A stretch of DNA of 9,970 bases from an uncultured Campylobacter sp. (GCF_937997465.1 NZ_CALKTQ010000284.1:1-9970), one strand, 5' to 3'; positions 1 to 7,500 are shown, numbered from the stretch's first letter. The notes: a model not told the origin generated them from the letters alone. A program made the numbers and translations.

Positions 1-792
1 GTCATGGCAAACTCGGGCGCGATCCTGCGCGAAGTGGGCACGACGAATAAAACCAACCTGCGCGACTACGAGGACGTGATAAACGAAAACTCGAAGCTGA
101 TTTTAAAGGTGCACAGATCAAATTTCGACATCGTGGGCTTTAGCGAGGACGTAGCGATGCCGGATCTTAGCGCGCTGGCAAGAGAGCGAAATTTGATTGA
201 CTATTTTGATCTTGGCGGCGGATTTTACGGTGAGCTGCCCTACGGCCTAGGGCGCAACGAGCCTAATCTAAAAAATCTAAAAGATGCCTCGCTCGTTAGC
301 TTTAGCGGCGACAAGCTCTTTGGCTCCGTGCAGTGCGGCATAATCCTAGGCAAAAAGGGGCTCATCGCAAAGCTAAAGAAAAATCAGCTGTTAAGAATGC
401 TGCGCGTGGATAAGGTTATTATCTCGCTACTGGCTGAAAGCGTCAAAGCCTACGCAAACCGCGAATTTGAGCTTATCACGACGGTAAAGCAGCTCTATAA
501 AAGCGTGGATGAGCTAGAAAGCACGGCAAATTTCATAAACTCGCAGCTAAAAACTCCGCTTGAAATCGTGCGCACGACGACATTCGTAGGCGGCGGCACG
601 ATGCCGAACAAACGCATACCTAGCCTCGCGCTAGCCGTCAAAGGAAACGCGAACGAAAATGAGGCTAAATTTAGGAAAAATCTGGTGATCGGGCGCATCG
701 AGGAGGGTAAATTTTTGCTCGATCTTCGCAGCGTGCTGGACGCGGACGTGCAAAATTTGATAGAAAAAATCAACGAAACGGATGAAAAATGA
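1..792 (+). CDS. selA: L-seryl-tRNA(Sec) selenium transferase (selenocysteine synthase), 3' part
   Basis: SelA is a cytosolic PLP enzyme that converts seryl-tRNA(Sec) to selenocysteinyl-tRNA(Sec) using selenophosphate. The frame is open to the left edge (the first codon gtc belongs to the gene), so the N-terminal part is missing. The 263 visible residues correspond to the C-terminal part of a protein of about 460 residues in E. coli. Family hallmarks are seen: MANSGAILREVGTTNKT near the start, FDLGGGFYG, and the PLP-lysine motif SFSGDKLFG with the lysine codon at 313-315. The internal methionine at position 4 is not the true start. The stop overlaps the selB start as ATGA (789-792), which implies co-transcription and probably translational coupling. 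The order selA-selB-dsbC-like matches Campylobacter. Family identity is very secure. Confidence 0.96.
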   Translation, partial: VMANSGAILREVGTTNKTNLRDYEDVINENSKLILKVHRSNFDIVGFSEDVAMPDLSALARERNLIDYFDLGGGFYGELPYGLGRNEPNLKNLKDASLVSFSGDKLFGSVQCGIILGKKGLIAKLKKNQLLRMLRVDKVIISLLAESVKAYANREFELITTVKQLYKSVDELESTANFINSQLKTPLEIVRTTTFVGGGTMPNKRIPSLALAVKGNANENEAKFRKNLVIGRIEEGKFLLDLRSVLDADVQNLIEKINETDEK

Positions 793-2609
793 GCTTAATC
801 ATAGGAACGGCCGGACACATCGACCACGGCAAAACGGCACTGATAAAGGAACTAAACGGCTTTGAGGGCGACAGACTCGAGGAGGAGCAAAAGCGCGGGA
901 TCACGATTGATCTTAGCTTTTCAAATTTGAGCAAAAACGGCGAAAATATCGCATTTATCGACGTGCCGGGACATGAAAATTTGATCAAAACGATGATTAG
1001 CGGCGCGTACGGATTTGACGCGTGCCTCTTTGTCGTAGCGGCAAACGACGGGCTTATGCCGCAGTCTTTGGAACATTTGGAGGTTTTAAACATCCTTGGA
1101 GTTCGCTCTCTCATCGTCGCGCTAACTAAATGCGATCTAGCTAGCACAGAGCTAATCGAGCAGCGAAAAAGCGAAATTTATACTGCTGCGCAAAAGTATA
1201 AAAATCTGCAAATTTTAGAGATTTTCCCGGTTAGTATCAAGGATAGCGCGAGCATTGATGAGCTGCGAAATTATCTTTTTACGCTAAAGGCCGCTAACCG
1301 CGAGCAAGATGGTATTTTTAGGTATTACATCGACCGCGTTTTTAGCCTAAAAGGTATCGGAAACGTAGTCACGGGCACCGTGATAGAGGGCACTGTGACG
1401 AAAAACGAGAAGCTGTTTAACTACGACGCCGGCAAAGAGGTGCAGGTGCGAAGCGTGCAGAGCCACGATACCTTCGTCGACCGTGCCGGAGTTAGCAGCC
1501 GCGTGGCGCTAAATTTGACTGGAATCGAGCTAAATGATCTAAAAAAAGGCCAGCTGCTTAGTAAGAAGGGCTTTTTTAGAGGATTTCGCGAGATAGACGC
1601 GATAGTTTTCGCTCGCGAGCTAACGCATGGGCAGAGCGTGACGTTTTGCGTCGGTGCAAAGGCCGCACCTGCAAAAGCGCTGGTTCTTAGCGAAAAAGAG
1701 GGCGGGATATTTGCGACGTTTAAATTTGAAAGGGATATGTTTTTAAAATTTGACGAACCGTTCGTGCTCATCGCAAACGGTCGCGTCATAGGTGGCGGCA
1801 GGGTGCTAAACGCCGTGAGCGAGCCGATGAAAAAATCAAGCAAAATTTCGTTTTTAAACGCGCTGCTCAAAAAGGACTTCGTAAGCGCCTTTGCGATGCT
1901 AAAAGATACGCATAAAAACGGCTTTGGCATCATCTCGGCCTATCAGCGTTTCGGGCTAAATCACGAGGAAGCCGTGGCTATAGCAAAACAAACGCCAAAC
2001 GTATTCGTCGATGAAAAGGCGCTAAATATCTACGATCTAAGCGCGGTCGATAGGATAAAAAGCGCGGTCAAATTTATGATAGAAAAGAACGAATTTGCCG
2101 TATTTTCGGCTACAAGTATCAGCCTAAAGCTCTCGTGGGCCAGCGAAAACATCGCTCAAAAGGCGCTTGATGAGCTAGAAAGTGCGGGCATGATCGCTAA
2201 AAACGACGGCGCCTATACTAAAACGGGCGTGGATATGAGCAAGCTAAAAATCAGGCTCGAGGAGAAAATTTACGAAATTTTGCAAAGCGGAAATTTAGCT
2301 CCCTTGGCGCCCTATAACATCTACGACGAGCTTGAGATAGACCGCGTTAGCGGCGATAACGCGCTAAAGAAGCTAACGGGCATCGGGCGCGTGGTGAGGC
2401 TCGCGCATAATCTTTTCGTAACGTCAAAAGCCCTAAACGAGGCGCTTGCAAAGCTAAAAGCTATCATCTCCGCGCAAGGATTCGTAAACGTAACGAACGC
2501 GAAAGAGGCATTAAATTTGAGTAGAAAATACATAATCGCCTACCTCGAGCAACTCGATCTAGATCCAAATATCGTAAAAAACGGCACGGACCGAGTTTTA
2601 AAAGCGTGA
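789..2609 (+). CDS. selB: Selenocysteine-specific translation elongation factor SelB
   Basis: SelB is an EF-Tu-like GTPase that binds Sec-tRNA(Sec) and the SECIS hairpin of the mRNA and inserts selenocysteine at UGA. The 606-residue length is close to the E. coli protein (about 614). GTPase motifs are visible in order: G1 GHIDHGKT (9-16), switch I RGITIDLSF (36-44), G3 DVPGHE (58-63) and G4 TKCD (113-116). The EF-Tu-like beta-barrel domains follow to about residue 340. The rest should be the SelB-specific winged-helix domains. The last one carries a LSRKYIIAYLE segment (577-587) and ends in GTDRVLKA, as in the RNA-binding domain of known SelBs. The start overlaps the selA stop by 4 bp (ATGA), so reinitiation is likely and no separate ribosome site is needed. 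Its presumed client in this window is the UGA-containing fdhA. selC (tRNA-Sec) and selD were not seen here. Confidence 0.97.
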   Translation: MSLIIGTAGHIDHGKTALIKELNGFEGDRLEEEQKRGITIDLSFSNLSKNGENIAFIDVPGHENLIKTMISGAYGFDACLFVVAANDGLMPQSLEHLEVLNILGVRSLIVALTKCDLASTELIEQRKSEIYTAAQKYKNLQILEIFPVSIKDSASIDELRNYLFTLKAANREQDGIFRYYIDRVFSLKGIGNVVTGTVIEGTVTKNEKLFNYDAGKEVQVRSVQSHDTFVDRAGVSSRVALNLTGIELNDLKKGQLLSKKGFFRGFREIDAIVFARELTHGQSVTFCVGAKAAPAKALVLSEKEGGIFATFKFERDMFLKFDEPFVLIANGRVIGGGRVLNAVSEPMKKSSKISFLNALLKKDFVSAFAMLKDTHKNGFGIISAYQRFGLNHEEAVAIAKQTPNVFVDEKALNIYDLSAVDRIKSAVKFMIEKNEFAVFSATSISLKLSWASENIAQKALDELESAGMIAKNDGAYTKTGVDMSKLKIRLEEKIYEILQSGNLAPLAPYNIYDELEIDRVSGDNALKKLTGIGRVVRLAHNLFVTSKALNEALAKLKAIISAQGFVNVTNAKEALNLSRKYIIAYLEQLDLDPNIVKNGTDRVLKA

Positions 2610-2610
2610 T

Positions 2611-2663
2611 TTTTTATCTATTTATAAAAAGCTAATATAATCCGCGCAAATTTTTAAAAAGGA
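2611..2663 (+). promoter_or_regulatory. Promoter and ribosome site for the dsbC-like gene
   Basis: A perfect TATAAT -10 hexamer lies at 2636-2641. It is preceded by a T/A-rich stretch (2611-2630), which resembles the Campylobacter sigma-70 habit of using T-rich tracts instead of a clear -35 box. The T-tract and the A-tract also form a weak AT-only inverted repeat (2611-2617 with 2624-2630). The implied transcript starts near 2648, leaving about 20 nt of leader. A ribosome site AAAAAGGA (2656-2663) precedes the ATG at 2669. This suggests the gene need not depend on selAB transcription. Inferred from sequence match only. Confidence 0.6.
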
Positions 2664-2668
2664 ATGAA

Positions 2669-3376
2669 ATGAAAAAAATAGTTTTGTCGCTAATGGCGGC
2701 CTGCGCGATGTTTGCTGCGTCAAACGAGCAAGTAGTCGGTTTTTATTCGCAGATGGTCGGCGAGGGCGTGAAAGTAAACGTGACCGAGCGCAAACCGTTA
2801 ACCGACGGAATCGAAGCGGTCGTGGTAAATTTGAGCAACGGTCAAGTCAGCCAAGACGAGGTTATCTTTACTAAAGGCGACCTGCTTTTCCCGGATATCA
2901 TCGACCTAAAGGCGCAAAAAGCCTACTTGCAAGAGATAAAAAAGGAAATAGCGGCGAAAAATATCTCAAAAGTCTATAAAAACGAGCAAAAAGAAAATAT
3001 CATCACTCTAGGAAACGACTCTAAAAAGCCTACTATCGTGATGTTTTCCGATCCTGAGTGCCCATACTGCCGCCTAGAGCTTGAAAAGATCGAAGCGACG
3101 TTAAAAGAAAGCAACGTAAAGCTAATCTTAACTCCGGTTCACGACGTATCGTCTTTGCAAAAAAGCTTTTTGATATATAAAGACGTAGCAAGCGCGAAAA
3201 CCGATAGCGACAAGATCAAAATTTTACGAAAATATTTTGCGGACGACTATAAGGTGGCAGACGGTGCAGTCAGTGACGCAGACGTAAAAGCGATGGATAA
3301 TTTAAGACAAAAATACTCCGCCGCCGGCGTTCGCTCCGTGCCTTTTATAGTAAATTTAAGCGACCTTCAAAAATAA
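2669..3376 (+). CDS. Exported DsbC/DsbG-like thiol-disulfide protein
   Basis: This 235-residue protein has a short basic N-terminus (MKK) and a hydrophobic segment (about 4-17), indicating export to the periplasm. Cleavage could be by signal peptidase I near AAS, or at Cys12 if LMAAC acts as a weak lipobox; I cannot decide. The first ~110 residues match the DsbC/DsbG-style N-terminal dimerisation region in length and pattern. A thioredoxin-fold domain follows with SDPECPYCR, active-site cysteines 131 and 134, and the cis-proline in SVPF (Pro225). DsbC-type proteins isomerise wrong disulfides; CPYC is the DsbG version of the motif. It sits 59 bp after selB, as in C. jejuni (Cj1380 by recollection), so the neighbourhood is conserved, but a role in selenoprotein or FDH maturation is unproven. 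The ATG at 2669 has a good ribosome site. Identity as a DsbC-family protein is firm; its substrate is unknown. Confidence 0.88.
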   Translation: MKKIVLSLMAACAMFAASNEQVVGFYSQMVGEGVKVNVTERKPLTDGIEAVVVNLSNGQVSQDEVIFTKGDLLFPDIIDLKAQKAYLQEIKKEIAAKNISKVYKNEQKENIITLGNDSKKPTIVMFSDPECPYCRLELEKIEATLKESNVKLILTPVHDVSSLQKSFLIYKDVASAKTDSDKIKILRKYFADDYKVADGAVSDADVKAMDNLRQKYSAAGVRSVPFIVNLSDLQK

Positions 3377-3389
3377 TCCCTAACGTAAA

Positions 3390-3420
3390 TTTGAGCTAAA
3401 TTTGATAAATTTAGCTCAAA
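3390..3420 (+). terminator. AT-rich inverted repeat after the dsbC-like gene, possible terminator
   Basis: A perfect 14-bp stem (3390-3403 with 3407-3420, containing TTGAGCTAAATTT and its complement) encloses a 3-nt loop GAT, 13 nt after the stop codon. Only three stem pairs are G-C. The sequence after the stem (AGCCCCAGAG) has no T-run, so a classical intrinsic terminator is not supported on the + strand. It may be a 3'-end stabilising hairpin, a Rho-assisted end, or a regulator site. Confidence 0.45.
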
Positions 3421-3699
3421 AGCCCCAGAGTTACATAAAATATACATTTTTAACTTGATATGTAGTATTAAAACTTAAGCTAAATTTTAGATTTCCTTAA
3501 CTATTTATTAAGTTTCATAATTAATCTAATATTTTTACTTCGTTTATTCTCAAAATATGCTAAATTTGCACAGTGATATTTTAAAATATGCAAGTGCCCT
3601 AAAATACGCGCCTGTAAGGCGCACTACGCCTAGGAAATATGCAAAATTTGAACAATATCTTTCTAAAAACGTCTCAAAAATTTCAAATTTGGGATTAAT

Positions 3700-3710
3700 A
3701 AGGAGAAAAC
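3700..3710 (+). promoter_or_regulatory. Strong ribosome site of the small Tat protein gene
   Basis: AAGGAG at 3700-3705 followed by AAAAC places the ATG at 3711 at ideal spacing. A closely similar leader (GGGAGAAAAC, 3921-3930) precedes the next gene. This decides the start of the 69-residue reading frame and shows that it is translated as a real gene rather than being leader sequence. Confidence 0.8.
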
Positions 3711-3920
3711 ATGCAAGGATCAAGACGAGATTTTCTCAAAAAATCTCTGAAGGTCGGCGCGGTAGGCGGAACCGTATTGGCCGCTGCAGCTATCGCAAAA
3801 CCGACTAGCGACGAGCTTGCTCCTGACGACAACGGCGTAGTTGTCGGCAAGTCGAGCAAAAAAGAGGTGCTTTACAAAAAAAGCAAAGAGTGGGAATACT
3901 ACTATAAGATCGCTTACTAA
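3711..3920 (+). CDS. Small twin-arginine protein of the formate dehydrogenase region
   Basis: This 69-residue protein has a twin-arginine signal (SRRDFLKKS, residues 4-12) followed by a hydrophobic Ala/Gly/Val stretch (about 14-29). The short remaining tail is mostly charged and aromatic: GVVVGKSSKKEVLYKKSKEW, then EYYYKIAY. It resembles the small Tat proteins found beside formate dehydrogenases (I recall the family name 'formate dehydrogenase region TAT target', TIGR02811); this is from memory. It lies 11 bp before fdhA with a near-identical ribosome site, so the two are surely co-transcribed. After signal cleavage only about 40 residues would remain, with no cysteines, so it cannot itself bind a cluster; alternatively the signal stays as a membrane anchor. 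Possible roles are an assembly or export helper, or a small subunit attached to the enzyme. Function unknown. Confidence 0.88.
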   Translation: MQGSRRDFLKKSLKVGAVGGTVLAAAAIAKPTSDELAPDDNGVVVGKSSKKEVLYKKSKEWEYYYKIAY

Positions 3921-3931
3921 GGGAGAAAACC

Positions 3932-6892
3932 ATGAGTGATTCACGCATAGGAAGACGCTCGTTTTTGAAGCTTGCCGCTCTTGGTGCCGGTAGCACGATG
4001 GCATTTGGCGAAAACGAGACGTTTAGAAAGGCAACCAACGAGGAGATAAAAAATCCTTACGAAGGTTCAAAAAAGGTTAGAACGATTTGTTCTATTTGTT
4101 CGGCGGGTTGCGGTATAGAAGCCGAGGTAAAAGACGGAGTATGGGTACGCCAAGATATGGCTATGTATCACCCGATCTCTCAGGGTTCGCACTGCTCTAA
4201 GGGAATCGATCAGATCGACCTTACGAAATCAAAACAACGCATCAAATTTCCGATGAAAAAAGTAAACGGAAAAGGGGAGCGCATCAGCTGGGAACAGGCC
4301 GTAAACGAAATCGGCGATAAGATGCTACAAATCCGTAAAGAAGACGGTCCTGATAGCGTAGTTTTCTTGGGTTCGGCTAAATTTAACAACGAGCAAAGTT
4401 ATTATTTTCGCAAATTTGCGGCGTTTTGGGGTACAAACAGCAACGATCACGTAGCACGCATTTGACATAGCGCAACAGTCGCCGGTGTGGCGAATACTTG
4501 GGGTTATGGCGCGATGACGAATCACTTCGGAGATATGACGGCAAATTCAAAAGCGATCTTTTGTATCGGTGCGAATTCGGCTGTAGCAAATCCCGTCGGC
4601 GGAATGAAGCATATGTTGCAAGCCAAAGATAGAAACAACGCAAAATTAATCGTAGCGGATCCGAATTTTACTAAAACGGCTGCGCACGCGGATCTTTACT
4701 TGCGTCAGCGTTCAGGAACGGACGTGGCTCTTATTTATGGACTTATTCACATTATCCTTAAAAACGGCTGGGAAGATAAAGAATTTTTAGAAAACAGAAC
4801 CTACGGTATCGAAGAGGTTAGAAAAGAGGCCGAACACTGGACTCCCGAGCTTACTTCGGACGTTACCGGCGTACCGGTAGATAGACTCATAGAGGCTGCT
4901 AATATAATGGCGCATACGAAACCGGGAACGGTTATCTGGGCTCTAGGTATCACTCAGCACTCGGTGGGAACGTCAAATACCAGAATTTTACCTATCCTTC
5001 AACTAATCCTAGGCAATATGGGTAAACCTGGCGGCGGCTGTAATATCATCCGCGGTCACGATAACGTTCAGGGCTCTACCGATATGGGTAATCTTTCAGA
5101 CACTCTTCCTATGTATTACGGACTAGGAGACGCCTCGTGGAAATACTACTGCAAAGGCTGGGGCGTTGATTATGACGAGTTTATCAAACGATTTGCGGTT
5201 TCGACAAAAGAGCCGAAACAAGGCGGCGCTCCGGTAAAAAATACCGTATTTGAAGAGTATTTTTATCACGATCCGCAAAATCCGGAAGATAGAAACTGGA
5301 GAAACGAAAAAGGCTGGTCGCTATCAAAATGGTGGCAAGGCGTTCTAAAAGAGGAAAAGACTTTTACTAGCGGCAAACTTCGCGTTCTTTGGGTTCAAGG
5401 AACCGGTATCACCTCTATGGCTCACCTTACAAAAATTCAGCAAGCCGTCGACAAGCTAGATATGCTAGTAGTTGCGGAGCCGTTCGTAAACGAGGTTGCT
5501 ATCCTTTCAGATAGAAAAGACGGAATTTACGTACTTCCGGTGGCTACTGCGTTTGAAAACGAAGGTCATATAAGCTCGACTAACCGCTCCGGTCAATGGA
5601 GAACAAAAGTCGTTGAGCCGCTTTACGAGAGCAAAGCCGACCACGAGGTCATGTTCTTATTTGCTAAAAAATTCGGCTTTTACGACGAGTACGTAAAAGG
5701 CATGAAGATGGCGACCGTAAACAACGAGCCAAAACAAGTTAAAGACGACTTCGTGTGGCCTGACGACGCTACAAACGAGATAGCTCGCTTGGGTAAATCT
5801 ATCGGCTGCACCGGTAGAACGGCCGAGATGTTTAGAAGACATCAGGCCAACTGGCAAAATTTCGACCCTGATACGCTAATGGGTATCGGCGGCGACGTAA
5901 AAGGCGAATACTACGGTAAGCCTTGGCCGGCATGGGACGAAAAACACCCTGGTACACCGATACTTTATGATATGAGCAAGTCTTACGCAGAGGGCGGTTG
6001 CGGATTTAGAAATCGTTTCGGCTTAGAGCATAACGGCGTTAGTCAGCTAGCTAGCGAGGATACGACTTTGGTAGGATCGGACGTAAAAGGCGGCTATCCG
6101 CAAATTACCAAAGAAAATATTGAAAAAGTCCTAGGCATAACCTTAACCGAAGAAGAAAAAAGACTGATGGGGGCTACTTGGAGTACGGATCACAGCGGAC
6201 TTATCCTAGAAAAATGCCGCGAAAAAGGCGTAGTGCCGTTTGGTAACGCAAGGGCAAGAATGATCGTTTGGGAATTCTTAGATCCGATCCCTAAACACCG
6301 CGAGCCTATCCACTCTCCGCGCTGGGATTTGGTACAAAAATACCCGACTTTCGACGATCAGGCTAGAAACTTCCGCGTCGAGACGAAATATAAATCCGAG
6401 CAGCAAGCAAAAGACTGGAGCAAGGAATTCCCTATCGTATTTAGCACATTGCGCCTAGTAAACCTAAGCGGTGCTGGTATGATCGAGCGAACGAGCAAGT
6501 ATCTAGCGGCGATCACGCCTGAGATGTTTGCTAACGTCCACCCTGAGCTTGCGCTAAAATACGGTATCCAAGACCGCGATATGATGTGGATCCACTCTCC
6601 GCAAGGCACTAAGATCAAGGTTCGTTGCTATCATACTCAGATGGTTACGCCGGATAGAATTTGTATGCCGTATAACTTTGCGGGCGTTATGCAAGGCGTG
6701 AGCCTAGAAGACCGCTATCCTGAGGGCACTAAGCCTTATACGATCGGCGAGAGCTTCAATACCGTAACAAACTACGGCTTTGACCCGGTTACTCAAATTT
6801 CGGAATTTAACGCCGGACTTTGCAGGATAGAAAAAGCTGACGGAGAGGGCTTTAACACCTTCTTCCACGAATACGGCGAAAATAGAGTCTAA
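3932..6892 (+). CDS. fdhA: Formate dehydrogenase catalytic subunit, selenocysteine-containing
   Basis: This is the large molybdenum (or tungsten) bis-MGD subunit, which oxidises formate to CO2 in the periplasm. The frame continues through the in-frame TGA at 4463-4465, giving 986 residues with Sec178, near the length of E. coli FdnG (about 1015). A Tat signal RRSFLK (8-13) starts the protein. A [4Fe-4S] site follows as C53-x2-C56-x3-C60-x27-C88. The active site is ARIUHSATVAG, with His179 after Sec, and the conserved arginine is Arg374 in IIRGHDNVQGSTDMG. The C-terminal MGD-binding domain runs from about residue 833 (FPIVFSTLRLVN) to the end. The residues after the TGA continue the family pattern (GAMTNHFGD), which excludes a true nonsense mutation. 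The start ATG follows GGGAG. fdhB follows after 10 bp, its AAGGAG overlapping this stop codon. A reader that treats TGA as stop would report two fragments (3932-4465 and about 4487-6892). Confidence 0.97.
4463..4465 (+). other. UGA selenocysteine codon (Sec178 of FdhA)
   Basis: The TGA interrupts an otherwise intact frame exactly where Sec-type formate dehydrogenases carry their metal-ligand selenocysteine, directly before the conserved histidine codon cat. selA and selB lie about 1.9 kb and more upstream on the same strand, so the machinery to read it is present. Confidence 0.96.
4466..4503 (+). promoter_or_regulatory. Bacterial SECIS hairpin within fdhA
   Basis: Immediately after the UGA an apical stem TCGCC/GGCGA (4479-4483 with 4489-4493) closes the 5-nt loop GGTGT (4484-4488). 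A lower helix CAA/TTG (4473-4475 with 4498-4500) is separated from it by an internal loop. The loop GGU lies 19-21 nt after the UGA, the same spacing I count from memory for the E. coli fdhF SECIS (AGGUCU loop). This element recruits SelB carrying Sec-tRNA. The loop GGU and the spacing are the key features; the fold was done by eye. Confidence 0.85.
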
Positions 6893-6902
6893 GGAGTAAG
6901 AG

Positions 6903-7463
6903 ATGGCAAGAATGAAATTTTTCGTAGATACAAACAGATGTATCAGCTGCTTTGGATGCCAGGTCGCTTGCTCTTCGGCTCACGAGCTCCCGGTGGGGCT
7001 CTACCGCCGCAAGGTCATCACGCTAAATGACGGTATAGAGGGCAAGGAAGTATCGACTACGATAGCCTGCCAACACTGCACCGACGCTCCTTGCGAGCAG
7101 GTGTGCCCGGTTGATTGTTTTTACATCAGAGCCGACGGTATCGTGCTTCACGATAAAAACAAATGCATCGGCTGCGGATACTGCCTATACGCATGTCCGT
7201 TCGGCGCGCCGCAGTTTCCTAGAGACGGGGCGTTTGGTATCAAAGGCGCTATGGATAAATGCACTATGTGTGCCGGAGGGCCTGAGGAGACGAACTCCCA
7301 CGAGGAGCTTCATATGTACGGTCAAAACCGTATCTCAGAGGGCAAAGTCCCTATGTGCGCCGCCGTTTGCGCCACCAACGCGCTACTAGTAGGCGATGCC
7401 GCAGACGTGTCAAACGTATACCGCAAACGCGTTATGCTAAGACAAGCGGGCACCACTATCTAA
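6903..7463 (+). CDS. fdhB: Formate dehydrogenase iron-sulfur (beta) subunit
   Basis: This 186-residue ferredoxin-type subunit carries electrons from FdhA towards the membrane. Sixteen cysteines in four groups predict four [4Fe-4S] clusters: 13/16/19/23, 56/59/64/68, 88/91/94/98 and 120/123/152/156, with the ligands shared between groups as is usual for this fold. An extra Cys72 occurs in CPVDCF. There is no signal peptide, so it is probably exported together with FdhA by the Tat signal of the larger partner. The C-terminus ends at residue 186 without a hydrophobic helix; E. coli FdnH has such a membrane anchor, so membrane attachment here must come from another subunit. It starts 10 bp after fdhA with AAGGAG (6891-6896) as ribosome site. 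A strong terminator follows at once, so it is the last gene of the operon. Confidence 0.95.
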   Translation: MARMKFFVDTNRCISCFGCQVACSSAHELPVGLYRRKVITLNDGIEGKEVSTTIACQHCTDAPCEQVCPVDCFYIRADGIVLHDKNKCIGCGYCLYACPFGAPQFPRDGAFGIKGAMDKCTMCAGGPEETNSHEELHMYGQNRISEGKVPMCAAVCATNALLVGDAADVSNVYRKRVMLRQAGTTI

Positions 7464-7466
7464 CTC

Positions 7467-7500
7467 AAATTCGGGGGCAGCTCGCTCCCGAATTTTCTTT
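7467..7500 (+). terminator. Intrinsic terminator of the fdh operon
   Basis: A 12-bp stem, AAATTCGGGGGC (7467-7478) with GCTCCCGAATTT (7484-7495), contains one G-U pair. It closes the loop AGCTC and runs into a T-rich tract (TTTTCTTT, 7493-7500). It begins 3 nt after the fdhB stop codon. This is a textbook Rho-independent terminator and separates the fdh operon from the iron genes. Confidence 0.92.

Larger units (their letters stand above)
3377..3710. other. 334-bp gene-free AT-rich region upstream of the formate dehydrogenase operon
   Basis: No convincing gene or tRNA is present on either strand. It holds the inverted repeat at 3390-3420. It is then very AT-rich through about 3600, the likely place for the fdh operon promoter. 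Several -10-like hexamers occur (for example TATTAA near 3466 and TAATAT near 3527), but none stands out enough to choose. A palindromic element CTTAA-N7-TTAAG spans 3496-3512, and a small GC hairpin GCGCC/GGCGC (3608-3622) lies in what would be the mRNA leader. No sigma-54 pattern was seen. A reading frame beginning at 3557 runs into the next gene out of frame and is not credible. Confidence 0.6.

Noticed and set aside
495..2533. Several minus-strand open frames of 70-170 codons opposite selA and selB
   Set aside because: They mirror the codon pattern of the + strand genes, show Ser/Phe/Leu-rich shadow composition, and have no ribosome sites or recognisable domains.
3377..3710. tRNA-Sec (selC) gene hidden in the intergenic region next to the Sec genes
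   Set aside because: The region is too AT-rich and lacks a long acceptor stem, a TTCAAA-type anticodon arm in a cloverleaf and a GGTTCGA-type T loop.
3557..3808. 83-codon + strand reading frame in the fdh leader
   Set aside because: It has no ribosome site, has a composition unlike a protein, and overlaps the well-supported Tat protein gene (3711-3920) in another frame.
4463..4465. Nonsense mutation making fdhA a pseudogene
   Set aside because: The TGA sits exactly at the selenocysteine position, the family sequence continues in frame after it, a SECIS hairpin follows, and selA and selB are nearby.
3720..4643. Minus-strand open frames opposite the Tat gene and the first part of fdhA
   Set aside because: They are antisense shadows of conserved coding sequence with no supporting start signals.
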